A DNA stretch of 47,807 nt from Chara braunii. Taxonomy: Eukaryota; Streptophyta; Charophyceae; Charales; Characeae. Below the pieces are notes generated by a model that saw only the letters and a list, made by a program, of their open reading frames with translations, ran no database searches and was not told where the DNA came from. Shown piece by piece: positions 9,364-19,300 of this stretch (positions within the stretch are counted from its first letter, which is position 1; each line of letters opens with the position of its first letter). A program made the position numbers and the translations under genes. The stretch spans positions 68,965 to 116,771 of the forward strand of contig BFEA01000349.1 of assembly GCA_003427395.1 (NCBI GenBank), written 5' to 3'.

Positions 9364-9959
9364 CCCGAGTTTGTCAAGGTCAGTCGCTGTCCGATTTTTT
9401 TATGGGATTGAGGAACTGGTTGAGATTGACGTTGCCAAAAGTTGTTCAGACTAACCCTATAACTGAGAAATCTAAAGCCTGACGTCGTTGATGTATGGCG
9501 TCTTGACATGGGACGTTGTTGACATGTGACGACAACGGTGTCCGTTCGAGACAGCGGGAGTCGGCGGTATGGCTTGTCGTCCGCGGGTCTCGACATGGCC
9601 GCAGGGGTGCGCGGTCGTAAAAAGTCTGAGACTAGACTCATTCTACCTAAAATATGTCGCGCGGCTGCGATTCAGGGCCTAAGTTGGCTAAAAAGGAGGG
9701 ATGCGCAGGGTATAGGGCTACGGTGCGAGAGGAATAGCAAGGTTTTTTTCCTTTTTTCTGGGCCGTCGGGTTAACCTCGAGCCAGGGTGAGGCCAGCAGG
9801 CCTATACCGAGGCCTACCCGATGGGCAGGCCCGGAGTGGTGGACGGGCAACCATCCATAGGGAAGAAGCGGGCAGGCAAAGCCTGCAAGGTCACGGTATG
9901 GGGGAAACCTGACTAGGCGAGCTCTTCACATAGGCGAGCTGCTCCTGTCATTATCATGA

Positions 9960-10305
9960 TAGAAGCTAGCCCAGTAGGTTATCGCAGAGGACTCCTACCT
10001 ATCTGGTACCGGGATCAAGCTTGGCTGCAAGCATCTTACCGGGCTAGCTCCTTTTGGAGCAGCCCAAGGCAGTTAGGCGCGACCAATCTCGGCCGCGCGA
10101 TCCTCAAGATCGCGCGGCTGAGATCTGCCGCGCCCAGATCAAAGTGGCCCCTGCGCAAGGATGACACGGATAAATCGAGAAAAGGCCAAAATTTTTCCTT
10201 TTTTGGTCTCGGATGGGGTCGAACTTGGGTCTGTAATTCGACAGATCGTGTTAGGGGGGCCCACATGATGTGACCACTGACGTGGCCGTTGGCATAGCCA
10301 ATGTC

Positions 10306-10334
<29 letters not shown>
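9960..10334 (+). mobile_element. tRNA-headed SINE-like module with A29 tail
   Basis: TAGCCCAGTAGG (9967-9978) fits the pol III A box, and GGGATCAAGCT (10011-10021) lies 44 bases downstream where the B box of a tRNA-like head belongs. A hairpin GGGCTAGCTCC (10041-10051)/GGAGCAGCCC follows. The module ends in 29 As (10306-10334). A second copy is at the same place in the 40.4-kb element and a third, free-standing, at 26.84 kb. Because it occurs at the same relative position in both long copies, it was part of their common ancestor rather than a new insertion. Confidence 0.6.
10076..10134 (+). repeat. 59-bp GC-rich hairpin
   Basis: GGCGCG (10076-10081) pairs with CGCGCC near 10134, and the inner GCCGCGCGATC pairs with GATCGCGCGGC around CTCAA. 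In the second long copy (41074-41132) the hairpin has the same 59-bp length, but the middle of the stem is changed on both sides (ATCTC/GAGAT here, TGTTT/AAACA there). Confidence 0.85.
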
Positions 10335-10337
<3 letters not shown>

Positions 10338-10340
10338 AAA

Positions 10341-10430
10341 ACAGTCTTTGCAGACTGTGTGGGAGCACAAAGGCTCCCACTTCGTTTTGGACAGATCATT
10401 CTGGCCGCGAGATCTTGAAATCTCGCGGCC
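10341..10430 (+). repeat. Three consecutive hairpins after the poly-A
   Basis: ACAGTCT/AGACTGT (10341-10358), GTGGGAGC/GCTCCCAC (10359-10380) and GGCCGCGAGAT/ATCTCGCGGCC (10403-10430, 6-nt loop). The third has an equivalent in copy 2 at 41346-41372. Confidence 0.85.
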
Positions 10431-10517
10431 CACAGTTCACACACGGAAAGTAAGAGGGGGTTGGAGTTGAGTGGAGAATGAGAGAGAAAGAGAAATGGGA
10501 GGATGGGGAGAGGAGGA

Positions 10518-10935
10518 CCTACTCCTCCCGACCTGCCAGCTGCCTCCCCGTTGTTTGGGGGGGTAAGAAGAGAAAAGAAAAGAAAAGAAAAGAAGAAAAA
10601 GAAAAGAAAAAGAAAACGAAAAAACGAGATCTGAGTTTTTCTGAGAAGCTGTATTTTTCAGTTTGCGCCACTATTTTTTTGGTGGCGGAAAAAAAATTTG
10701 TTGACCTTGATTGTTTTTCTGTAGGTAGTCAGGCACGTACACCATGTGCATAAATGTTTTTAAATTTTTTTATCTAGCGAATATTTTTCTAAAATTCTTC
10801 AAAGTCGAGGTACTTTTTGCACCCCGCTTTGAGGCTGTCGGGATTTGAACTCGTAAATTTTCACGAGTTCTTTCCCTACCTCTCCCAATCTGACAACTGC
10901 CATCCCCATTTTCAGGGGAGGGCAGGGGAGAAAAG
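10518..10935 (+). repeat. Internal duplication specific to copy 1
   Basis: The block CCTACTCCTCCC...CTGCC...CCCCGTT with a GAAAAG-rich tail (10518-10575) recurs at about 10870-10935; copy 2 has it once (41458-41520). The intervening 300 bases include purine runs, a hairpin GCGCCAC/GGTGGCG (about 10667-10687) and GAACTCGT/ACGAGTTC (about 10847-10870). It is a local duplication or an insertion with a duplicated border. Confidence 0.55.
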
Positions 10936-11180
10936 AAAAGAAGAAGAGAAAAGAAGAAGGGGGGGGGACTGAGGCAAAACGAGGTTGCTAGAGCAGCAGC
11001 AAAAAGAAAAGAAATACCGTACCTGGCCGCTGTCGGGGCCAGGTTCCCAAACGGTTTGGTGCAGCAAACTAGCAAGGGGGCTTGCACCGAATATGGCCAG
11101 GGTTGAAGAGAGAAAGAGGGCACCTTTCTTAGATTTTGCTTGAACCTGCCCGCTGTCCGGGCCATGTTCCCAAGTGGTTC

Positions 11181-11463
11181 GCTGCACCTTGTGCAGCAAA
11201 CCGGCTAAGAGTCTGACTCTGAACTTGCCCAGGTCTAGGAGAAGGTGCACTGCTGAGATTGAACCTCAGCAGTAGTAGACCAACAAGGGTTGTGGCTGGA
11301 TACAGCCCCCCCTTGCTGGTTTTACAGCAGGAAACGGACCAGGTCCTTTTCTTTATGAGTGGACCTAGCCATTTCTGCTGTGTGGGGCTGGTATGTGCCC
11401 TTGATCTCACCAAGAGATCAAGGGTCCAGCCTGAGCTCGAATTTTTGGCTGAGAGCTCAGGCT
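11181..11463 (+). repeat. Chain of perfect hairpins, copy 1
   Basis: Successive short inverted repeats occur one after another: GCTGCAC/GTGCAGC (11181-11197), ACTGCTGAG/CTCAGCAGT (11249-11273), AGGTCC/GGACCT (11341-11366), CCCTTGATCTC/GAGATCAAGGG (11398-11424, 5-nt loop) and AGCCTGAGCTC/GAGCTCAGGCT (11428-11463, 14-nt loop). The arms are perfect. The corresponding part of copy 2 has a similar chain with different stem sequences. Confidence 0.85.
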
Positions 11464-11484
11464 GCTACCACTACCTCCCACAAC

Positions 11485-11492
11485 TATAAAAG
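11485..11492 (+). promoter_or_regulatory. TATA box candidate inside the element
   Basis: TATAAAAG in the context CAACTATAAAAGCAGCC fits a pol II TATA box. It lies directly after the hairpin chain. In copy 2 the corresponding site reads CACTACAAAAGAAGCAG (about 41865-41881), a decayed form. If the unit is an LTR this would mark the U3/R border, about 2.15 kb from its start. Confidence 0.45.
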
Positions 11493-11743
11493 CAGCCAGC
11501 AAGCAGNCAGCCANCAATCATTTGTGGNTGGTGCTGCTAGCAATTCACTTGAGTGAATGCTGGCTTGCTGCTGCTGGGAGGAGCTGCTAGTGAGAGGAGG
11601 GGGAACTACTGCTGGTTGAAGAGGAGGTCTGCAGGCGAGGGAGGAAGAGAACTGCTGGAGGTGGCCATAGCTGTGGTACACAGCCATAGCCGCCATCTCA
11701 GCAAGGTGAAGAGAGAGGGAAGCGCTGGAGGTCTGCAGGGAGC

Positions 11744-12055
11744 ATGAGAGTGAGAGCAGCCATAGCTGCCGTTGCAGTTGGTGGGGTGCAGGGGAAACTC
11801 TGCCCGTTTTGCACGGCAGCGGCAGGGTCTTTAGCAAGCGGCGCAGGGGAAACTCTGCCCGTCTTGCACGGCGGCGGCGAGTCTTCGGCAAGCGGTGCAG
11901 GGGAAACTGCCGTTTTGCACGGTGGTGGCAAGTCTTCGGCAAGCGGTGCAGGGGAAAATCTGCCCGTCTTGCACGGCGGCGGCGAGTCTTCGGCAAGCGG
12001 TGTAGGGGAAAGTCTGCCTGTTTGGCACGGCAACGGCGACGCTTTTTTACGGTGA
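11744..12055 (+). repeat. 51-54-bp tandem repeats keeping an open frame
   Basis: About four units (start near 11808, 11863, 11914 and 11969) share CTTCGGCAAGCGGTGCAGG and GCACGGCGGCGGCGAG. Unit lengths are multiples of three, so an ATG at 11744 opens 103 codons with SASGAGETLPVLHGGGES-type repeats. The minus strand is also open (up to 276 codons), as expected when a stop-free unit repeats in steps of three. I therefore annotate a repeat, not a protein. Confidence 0.7.
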
Positions 12056-12275
12056 CGCGGAAGCGCTGCCGTTTTTTTTTTGCGGCAGCGGCAGTGCGTT
12101 CTAGGTAGTGACGCGGAAGCGCTGCCGGTTTTTTTGCAGCGGCAGCGCTGAGATTTTGGTGGTGACACGGAGGTGCTGTCGAAATCTTCCGGCGTCGACG
12201 ATGTTTTTTTTGGCAGCGACGCGGACGTGCTGCTGAACTTTTGCGGCAGCAGCAGCACGTTCTGGGTGGTGACGT
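12043..12275 (+). repeat. About 65-bp palindromic tandem repeats
   Basis: The unit GTGACGCGGAAGCGCTGCCG, T-run, GCGGCAGCGGCAG recurs about three to four times, and each unit can fold on itself. Copy 2 carries related units at 42220-42460 and 42666-42810. Confidence 0.7.
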
Positions 12276-12479
12276 GGAAGCGCTTAGACTATGAGGGGCA
12301 TTTTGTGGCAGCATGTTCTGGTATTATTCGCAACGACGTGGTGGTGCGGTTGGTGGCGGCGACGCTGAGACGCCGTCAGATTACTGGGAGGTGGTTGCCT
12401 GTTGAGAGGGTGTCGCGGCAAGCGACCATACTAGGAAGTGGTGTAGATCGTTTTGCGGGCGACTTGTTGTGACTATTGT

Positions 12480-14129
12480 CTTCTCTGGAGTGAGATTTTA
12501 CGCGGTCTTCTTGAGTGGGCCGTCTCTTCAACTTCACTCAAAGTCAGTTTGACTCAAACCCTTCACACTTGTGTGAACCCGCACTTGCTCGACCTTGTCC
12601 TTTGAACGTTCATTGAAAAGGTAGAGGGGATGTGTGTTTGCGTTGGCGAATGAAAGTCTGACGTGAGTTTGGGATTGCATTGTTCTCTTTTGAAATTGTT
12701 GTTTCCTCTGATGTGCAGATAGGTAGAAGAATGCTTGGGAAAAAAAGGGGGACCTATTCATGTCAATGGAAGTGAATGGGAGGGTGGTTGTCTTCTACTT
12801 TCTCGTCTGCATGCATGTTGAAAGGAAAGGCAACCAGTAGACGACGAAAATGAATTTGATCACACAAAGAAGAGGAAGTGAATTGAACATAGATTTTTTT
12901 TCTAACGTTACCCATTCTTTTCCGAATGACCCTCTCTGCCTATACTCGTCTGACTGAATGATTCTCTCTCTTCTCGTCTAGGTTGGCCATTGACGTTAGG
13001 CGACAAAGGGCTGACAGTCTGTTGTGGTAAGTGCATTTCCTTTCCCTAGGAGGCATCTGAGGCGGGGGTTCGTTGCCTTAGGGGCTGACCCTGTTAACGA
13101 CTCAGAGTGGACCGCTTAGGCGGGGGGATACCATGCTGTCGTGGTGGAGCCAGCCCGACTTCTGAGATCCGAGGTTCGCTCGGGCGAGGACGAGGGGTAT
13201 CCCAGACCACCTCCTAGGGGATGGACGTGTGCTATTCGCGGAAGGCGTCAAGTTCTTGGAGGCTCATGTTAGGAAGAGCCGCTATAGTTTACCCTTCTAG
13301 TGGCCGTCTAAGGGGCCACAAACAAATGGGGAACTGGCGTCATAAGAAGCCCAGTTCGTGTTTTCACTAGCTATGGACAGAGTGCGACTAGGCACTATCT
13401 TCGCGGATAGGGTTGCACCATAAGAAGTGCAAACCTGAGGTGAGCAGACTAGTTGACGGGAAGGTGTGAATAGAGTATTGCTGTAAATATCTTCATGTCG
13501 AAAGCTGGTACTTTGGAACCGAAAGAGTAATTACTGTCCAGGAGGACAAAGCGATCGACAAAGTTTGAAGGTGGATCCCTGACCTTAATGGGGCAACGAG
13601 CGTCCGATTGTTCGAGTTGGTCGCTGATTTGTATAGGTGGTACCCGAGTTATTTGCAGATGGCATTCACACCAAAGTTAGAGAAGTAGTGAAGTCATCAT
13701 TAAAACAATGACACTCTAACTCTGTTTGAGAGTCGGGGCGCCCATATTCCTCGCTAGCAGTCAGTATGGGGCAGGATGAAAGAACTTGGCAACACTTCTC
13801 ATCGAGTCGGAAAAGTCGTGACAGTTCAGCCATTTGGCAGACACCGTGAATATATTTTGGTCAGACGTCATTCGAGCGTCGCTACGCATGTAAGTCATGC
13901 CTTTTTTCTATCCGGTTGTTGATAAGTGAGATTCGAAGACGAATCAACTCATGTTGTCTCGTCGTTGGATGGAAGTCGAGTCAACCTTTGTCGATTTGAT
14001 TGAAGCGAGTGGTATGCATGATTGTATTGTATGTAGGATGATTTTGGAAGGTAATTCAACTTACATTAACATGAGTCTTTTGTAACATTTTGATTGTCCT
14101 TGAAAGAAGGGGCTAGGATTGATTGAGGT
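12480..14129 (+). other. Interior of copy 1, non-coding
   Basis: It aligns to 43230-44440 of copy 2 in blocks: CTTCACTCAAAGTCAGT with a CTTCACACNTGTGTG palindrome, a TCTGACGTGA block, a GCTGACCCTGTTA block and a GACTTCTGAGATC block. No reading frame of note is found. The CACACTTGTGTG core (about 12563-12576) is a short palindrome kept in both copies as CACACATGTGTG. Confidence 0.6.
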
Positions 14130-14576
14130 TTCCTTACGCTTGGAATATCACGTCCTAGTTGACCGACATCGGTCCGATTCCTGGGAGATCAGCGCCCCAG
14201 GGACGGGCGACGTTCGGGTCCACTTTGGCGTTTAACCATGCGTACCTATGCTACAGCGAACGAGCAAACGCCCTCGGCCGGCCAACCTCTGCGATTGCAT
14301 TATAAAAGCCTTCGCATGTGGGTCGGTAGCTCGGCGGGGATATGCCCCTAAGGGTGGTGACAGCCCCTTAGGGAAGGTAAGTTGTGCCCCGCGAGAACCT
14401 ATCCTGTCGAAGGAGACCGCAGGATGCACAGCTGGCGCACTCGGCCGGAGCGGCGAAGGGTCGACGCGGGTTACCGTGTCGTCCTCGAGTTGTCTCTAGA
14501 AAGTTGAAAGCCTAAGTTTCTCCTGCGTTACGCGGCCGGGAGGGCCCTCGCTTGCGCGGGGCCGATGCGCTCGACA
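14130..14576 (+). repeat. Structured 3'-terminal domain, copy 1
   Basis: It starts around CGTCCTAGTTGACCGAC and ends GCTCGACA. CCCTAAGGG (14346-14354) pairs perfectly with CCCTTAGGG (14365-14373) around TGGTGACAGC. GTAAGT follows at 14377-14382. The end hairpin is GGCCC (14543-14547)/GGGCC (14559-14563). Compared with other copies the stems change on both sides while loop and donor-like site stay. A structured RNA or DNA end is inferred. Confidence 0.75.
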
Positions 14577-14772
14577 GCGCAATGTCAAAAGGGGAGCAAG
14601 TGGATCGCAAGAGGGAGGGGTAGCAGGGCAGGAAGAGACAAATCAAAGGAGGAGAAAGGGACGAGAGGAGTATGAAAAGGTGAGGGAATTTAGCACATAC
14701 AAGGGAGATTAAACGAAGGTTGTGGTCGGACAGCGACTTACCATGCTCTTGCCGAAATTCCTCCTTGGACGC
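14577..14772. other. Spacer between opposing terminal domains
   Basis: Purine-rich sequence without a gene. It separates the plus-oriented end at 14576 from a minus-oriented end at 14773, and includes the GCGC target duplication (14577-14580). Confidence 0.5.
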
Positions 14773-15200
14773 TGTTGAGCGCATCGGTCCGACACCGCAC
14801 GGGGCAGCGCGGGACCCTCCCGGCCGCGTCACGCAGGAGTTGGTCCAAATCCTCGTCATGAATATACATGGAGCTTCCGCAAGCCGCTCCGGTCGAGTGC
14901 GCCAACCATACCTCTCGCGAGCCCCTACGACAGGACAGGGCCTACGCGAGGCATGACGTACCTCCACCTTACGGGAGCTGTCACCTCCCTTCGGTGGGCG
15001 TATCCCCGCCGAGCTACCAGTCCACAGTACGAAAGTTGCTCAGTTGCAATCGCAGAGGTGGACCAGCCGATGGCGTTTCTCGTTCGCTGTAGCATAGGGG
15101 GTACGCGCGGTATTACGCCTCTATCGAACCCGCACGCAAATCGGCATCTTGGGGGGCTGAAGTCCCAAGCGCGACCCGTCGTCGGTCGACTAGGACGCAT
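14773..15200 (-). repeat. Structured 3'-terminal domain, solitary copy
   Basis: On plus it runs from TGTTGAGCGCATCGG to GTCGACTAGGAC. Hairpins: GGTCC (14786-14790)/GGACC (14812-14816); and CCACC (14964-14968) plus GGGAG (14973-14977) pairing with CTCCC (14985-14989) and GGTGG (14993-14997) around CTGTCAC. The donor-like site reads GTACGT on the minus strand (14956-14961). The first 100 bases are nearly the same as the fragment at 23638. Confidence 0.75.
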
Positions 15201-17075
15201 CCCACACACCACGCGCACACCACAATAAAAACACACACGCATACGTATACATACACAAAACGACACTGAACAAACAACGCGACAACACTCCTAGTCCCTT
15301 AGTAGTCATCCCATAACTCTCCGATGCGGAAATCGGATAGGCGTCGCGCGCGAGACTTAATATAAAGTTGCGCGGACGCAGAGCTAACTCATATCGATTT
15401 GCAATGCAAGCATACGCAAGCAATCGCAATGATGGCGTACTATGTAGTTCCCATACTCATGCAGTCTTCGTTAATCTCGAGGGTCGCATTCGACACTCAA
15501 GTGTCGGCTGACACGAGCCTTGAGGGTTAATCTCTCGACGCTGGATAACCGCCAAGTGCGGTTGAGAACCACACCCTCGTGTGCTCCCTGCGGAGAGTGA
15601 GTGGTACACAGGTTCACACCTGTGGTGGCGATCGTTTCTTATGGCCCTGGAGACCAGCTCCATCATCTAGGTTCTGAAGATAAGTCAAGGGGTTTTACTT
15701 TGACAATTGCCACGGACTACAACGTCCAACTATAAAATTCTAAAAAGCAAAGGATAACAGGAGATCTCCCTCTTCTGTCAAAAATACGATCTGTTTACCC
15801 TTTACGCGCAGTCACACTAGGTTGTACGAAACACTCAAGACATATGTATTTACATATATACATATATATGAATCGGTGTAACTCCGACGAAACAGTTTGT
15901 CACAGTCCCTCGTTTGTTGTCCTCTTCTCTCTCTCTGCCTACGGTTTACCGGGCAATTCTGTTTGTGACGATATATAGGGTTATAAATATGTGACGATCA
16001 CTTCTCACAATCACAGTGGGGTTCCTCTCAGCCATATATATATGCATGTGAGCGCAAGAAGTCAAATTCAAAGTCCGAATCACCAAACATACCTACAATC
16101 ACATCAAAAATTCAACCAAAAGTCAATGCACTACACGAGGTCAACTTCAACCATTCTCTGCACTCACACCCCTTACTTTTAGCCATACAAGCCTCACTCT
16201 TGTGCAACTTCTCAAAATAAAATACTCAATACTTTTTTTTAAATGACCATTCAAATAAAGTCTGGGTGAAAACACAACAAAACAGTTCAAATCACAAGGC
16301 TAAAGTCTTTAGGTTGAGTGGGAGGAGTGGATTGGAGTTGAATCGTAAACCGACGAATCGGCATCCGACCTGCTATCAATGATAACAGAAGACGATCCTC
16401 GTATGATCAACCTGAATCTAGCCCAAATCCTGAATCAATCGATCAAGAAGACTTGTAACACAAAACAGACCAATCCCCAAGCTAAAGTCATAAGTGTATG
16501 GAGAATACAACTCCATAACACACTCTCACCCAAGACCCTTCTACAAACTAAGTCTAGGTCTGCCTCTAAGCAAGTGCCCAAGGAAAGGTAAACCCTGACA
16601 GAGTCTCCTCTATATAGAGTGGATTGCAAGAAACGCCACCTGTCAAAATATAATCTGACTCCTCTAAACTAAGAAAATTTCGGCAGTGCTTCCCGTAGGA
16701 AAAGTGTCTTTCCAGAAATTATACAAAGCTAAGTTCAGAATCTACAGTGACTTTGACTTTTCAAAGTCCAATTTTGTCTAACTCCCTTTACTAGCAAAAA
16801 TTTGGGCAGCACTTCCTTTAGAAAAATAGATATTCCAGATTTTTACTAATCCAAAAAGTCAAAAAAGTTAGATCCTGAAAAAGACAAAGTCTGACTAACT
16901 CTTTGGTTTTGTAGAAATTTCGGCAGCGCTTCCCGTAGAGAAAGTGACTTACCAAAATTTATACAAAGCCAACTATAACAAAAGATCCCAGAAAATGCAG
17001 AAATTGACCTAACTAAAAAAAAACTTAGCTCAGAAAATATCAGAATTGAAACTAACTCCTATAGCTCTAGAACGT
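15201..17075. other. No gene; AT-rich with a three-unit tandem repeat
   Basis: Short palindromes occur at 15487-15500 (CGACACTCAAGTGTCG) and about 15608-15626 (CACAGG/CCTGTG). At about 16672-17010 three units of roughly 120 bp share AAATTTCGGCAGNGCTTCCC followed by GTAG-AAAAGTG and an ATACAAAGC stretch. It lies between two minus-oriented terminal domains, so it could be the interior of a decayed element; no coding evidence. Confidence 0.5.
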
Positions 17076-17420
17076 TGTCGCGCGCGGCGGCCCCGCACCC
17101 CGCTGAGGAGCGCTGAACCTCACGGTCATGTCACGCAGGATGTTTCGTCAGAAAAGAACCAGTCACCATTCCGACCGTGCGCGCGTGCTATACCTCTCAC
17201 GACACCCCATGACAGGTCGGGGAGCCGCGAGGTACAACTTACCTCTACCCGATGGGTTGTCACCACCCTCAAGTAGGCGTATCCATGCTGTGCTACTGGC
17301 CCACATGCAAAGGCTTTTACATGCCTGTGTAGAGGTAGGTCGGTCGAGGGCGTTTGCTCGATCGCTGTAGCACTAAATGGGGTACGCGCGGTAAGACGCC
17401 TGGAACTGACCCGTTAGATA
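17076..17420 (-). repeat. Structured 3'-terminal domain, diverged copy
   Basis: On plus it begins TGTCGCGCGCGGCGG. CTAC (17245-17248) with GGGT (17254-17257) pairs with ACCC (17265-17268) and GTAG (17273-17276) around TGTCACC, a different stem from the other copies. The donor-like GTAAGT is on the minus strand (17237-17242). It keeps the conserved GAGGGCGTTTGCTCG and GTACGCGCGGTAA blocks. Confidence 0.7.
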
Positions 17421-18645
17421 TATCAGGTCAAACTTTTAAAAGGCTGTCTATTTCCGCTTCTGCGTAATGTGATATTATTCTGGTAACTATCAATTAAACC
17501 ATCTTTTTACCGAAGAACGTACTATCTTTCTAGACAGGTTATGACTTAGCTGAACATCAGAATAGTATAGAAGTTAAGTTGAACATATGATGAATATGGA
17601 AGTATTACCGCCGAGAACACTTCCCACTTTCACAAGTGTCATGTGTCCGAGACTTTTCACAAGAACTGGTCCAGTTCAATAAAAAAATCACGCACAAAAC
17701 AGACCTGCACAGAATAATGCAAAGACAGTTCCCATGCCATGCACTAACGGCGACAACCATCAACCATTGACCTTGTCCCTCACTTCCCAAACCATGCATG
17801 ATAGCCTTGTCTTTCCTGAGACGTAAGCCCGACCCCTCACAATTCTTCAAAGGACCCTTGAGAGTGACTATGACCATTTAGGCAATGACCACAGGTGACA
17901 GTTTTACTAACCACAGGGTTTGACTTTAGAAGTGGTTATCATTCAAAGGGGAAAGTTGAATCGGTAACAACTGACCTGTTATCAAAAGATAAAAGAAATT
18001 TGGGTCCATTCTGTAGAGACTCTTCCTTGAATCACAGTAGATAAACAGAGACTTGCACACACACAAGTCAACAAAGATTCAACATCCCCACTCGATTCCC
18101 ACATATTGATATCTAAGGGTCGAGCCCTTAGACATGGGTAGTGAACTCTGGGATAGACATCCCAGGTCTAATCCCTAGTCTTACTCTCACAACCCTACCC
18201 TAAGTCGTCTGTCACTTTCTCCTTTCTCTCAAGGAGTCTCATGCCTGTGTCCTAGGTCGTTTTAAAGGAAACTCATATTTTCCCCCACTCTCAGGCCTTG
18301 CGTTTTCTCTTTTGGGGTTAAGCGCTCCGTTTGGCGCTCAAGTAGATCAGATGTAACTCGTTCATCGTTGTCGTCTTCCATTCAAAAGCCATGGACGACC
18401 ATGAACTACGCAGTGGTTCTTAAGTTTCTTTCTCCCGCGGTCCTAACATATTTCCTTGTTCCTTCTCCTAGATATATGAAGACTTTGCTCAAACAGGAGC
18501 ATTGTTCCTTCCTTTCTCTTCTATTTGTGTTAACACATTCAAGTAGTAGGTCGATTAAGACATGAATCTCTTGCTACTTGATCAAAACCAAGCAATNGGT
18601 TAGTTAAAGCAGACAGTCGAGTAAGTCACTCATGANTAGTTGACT
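17421..18645. other. No gene recognised
   Basis: Anonymous sequence with frames up to 90 codons and no family match. Single Ns begin at 18597. Confidence 0.45.
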
Positions 18646-19300
18646 TTCTGCTCAGTCTCACTCAATGTTATATATAAGACTTGTTCAGAGTAGCAGGATA
18701 GCTCACACATGAGTATCCTCCTTACAACAAATAGTTGAGGCTCCTACANAAGCACCCTACTACTTATTTTAGGTATCATTCTGAGGGATCTTGATGTCAG
18801 TCCTTTCCCAGAGGTCAATAACGGTCTGNGTGAATAATAGGCGACCCGCACAAGAGCCTCCTANTATCACGTGACAAGGTCCACTTCATNAGAGCATTGG
18901 ATAATCCTGACAAGGGTATCNTGTTGCCCTTCGGAAGCCGACTGTCCTTAGACCGGGTTAAGTTTGGACAGGAGACGAGGGTTTAGGGTATTCCTACAGG
19001 AGTACCCCCTTAGTGAGTTAGTATAGAATCAAGTAANTAATAGACAGACCCCAANAGANNCCCCTCNACTACTTTCCTTGGGTAATGAGTAGTCCAGNCG
19101 TTAAACAAGTAATAGGGTGACTCCTACAGAAGTCTCCCCTCTACCGGTTTGGTGNTCGGACTATCAGAAGGTGAGTAAGCTAGGAAAAGGAAGAGTAGAA
19201 ATGTGATTTCCTACTCTTTGCAGATTGTTAGTCATCCTTAGANTCAAGTATGTGAATAGGATGACTNGCCCTGGAGCCTTCCTTATTATTTTGTAAGAGT
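18646..19300 (+). repeat. Degenerate tandem array, block I
   Basis: Units of about 60-80 bp share a core like TAGCTCACACATGAGTAYCC or GGTGACTCCTACAGAAGTCTCC, preceded by AGTAATAG. The minus strand of 37200-38420 has the same core (for example GTTAGCTCACACGGGAGCC and AATAAGATGATCCGCACGAG), so both are the same array type in opposite orientation. Many single Ns here suggest unresolved repeat copies. Confidence 0.6.

Larger units (their letters stand above)
9332..14576 (+). mobile_element. Long non-coding structured element, copy 1 (5.2 kb)
   Basis: It starts TGTCAGG after GCGC (9328-9331) and ends GCTCGACA before GCGC (14577-14580), giving a 4-bp target duplication and TG...CA ends. It aligns in order along its length with 40410-44920: a 5' block, a tRNA-like SINE module with a poly-A run, GC-rich hairpins, a hairpin chain, a TATA box, short tandem repeats, a CTTCACTCAA-type block, a GGAGGCATCTG block and the structured 3' domain. 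No transposase, RT or other enzyme is encoded. The ends fit an LTR, so one possibility is a giant solo LTR with a promoter near 11485; a non-autonomous element of another class is also possible. Three single Ns fall at 11507-11528. Confidence 0.75.

Noticed and set aside
11484-12314. 276-codon minus-strand reading frame
   Set aside because: It runs through triplet-periodic GC-rich repeats that are open in several frames, contains unresolved bases, and gives an Arg/Pro/Leu-rich sequence without a domain; the second element copy does not conserve it.
14130-14576. Hammerhead ribozyme (retrozyme) in the terminal domain
   Set aside because: I looked for the CTGATGA and GAAA core on both strands in several copies and did not find it in the right arrangement.
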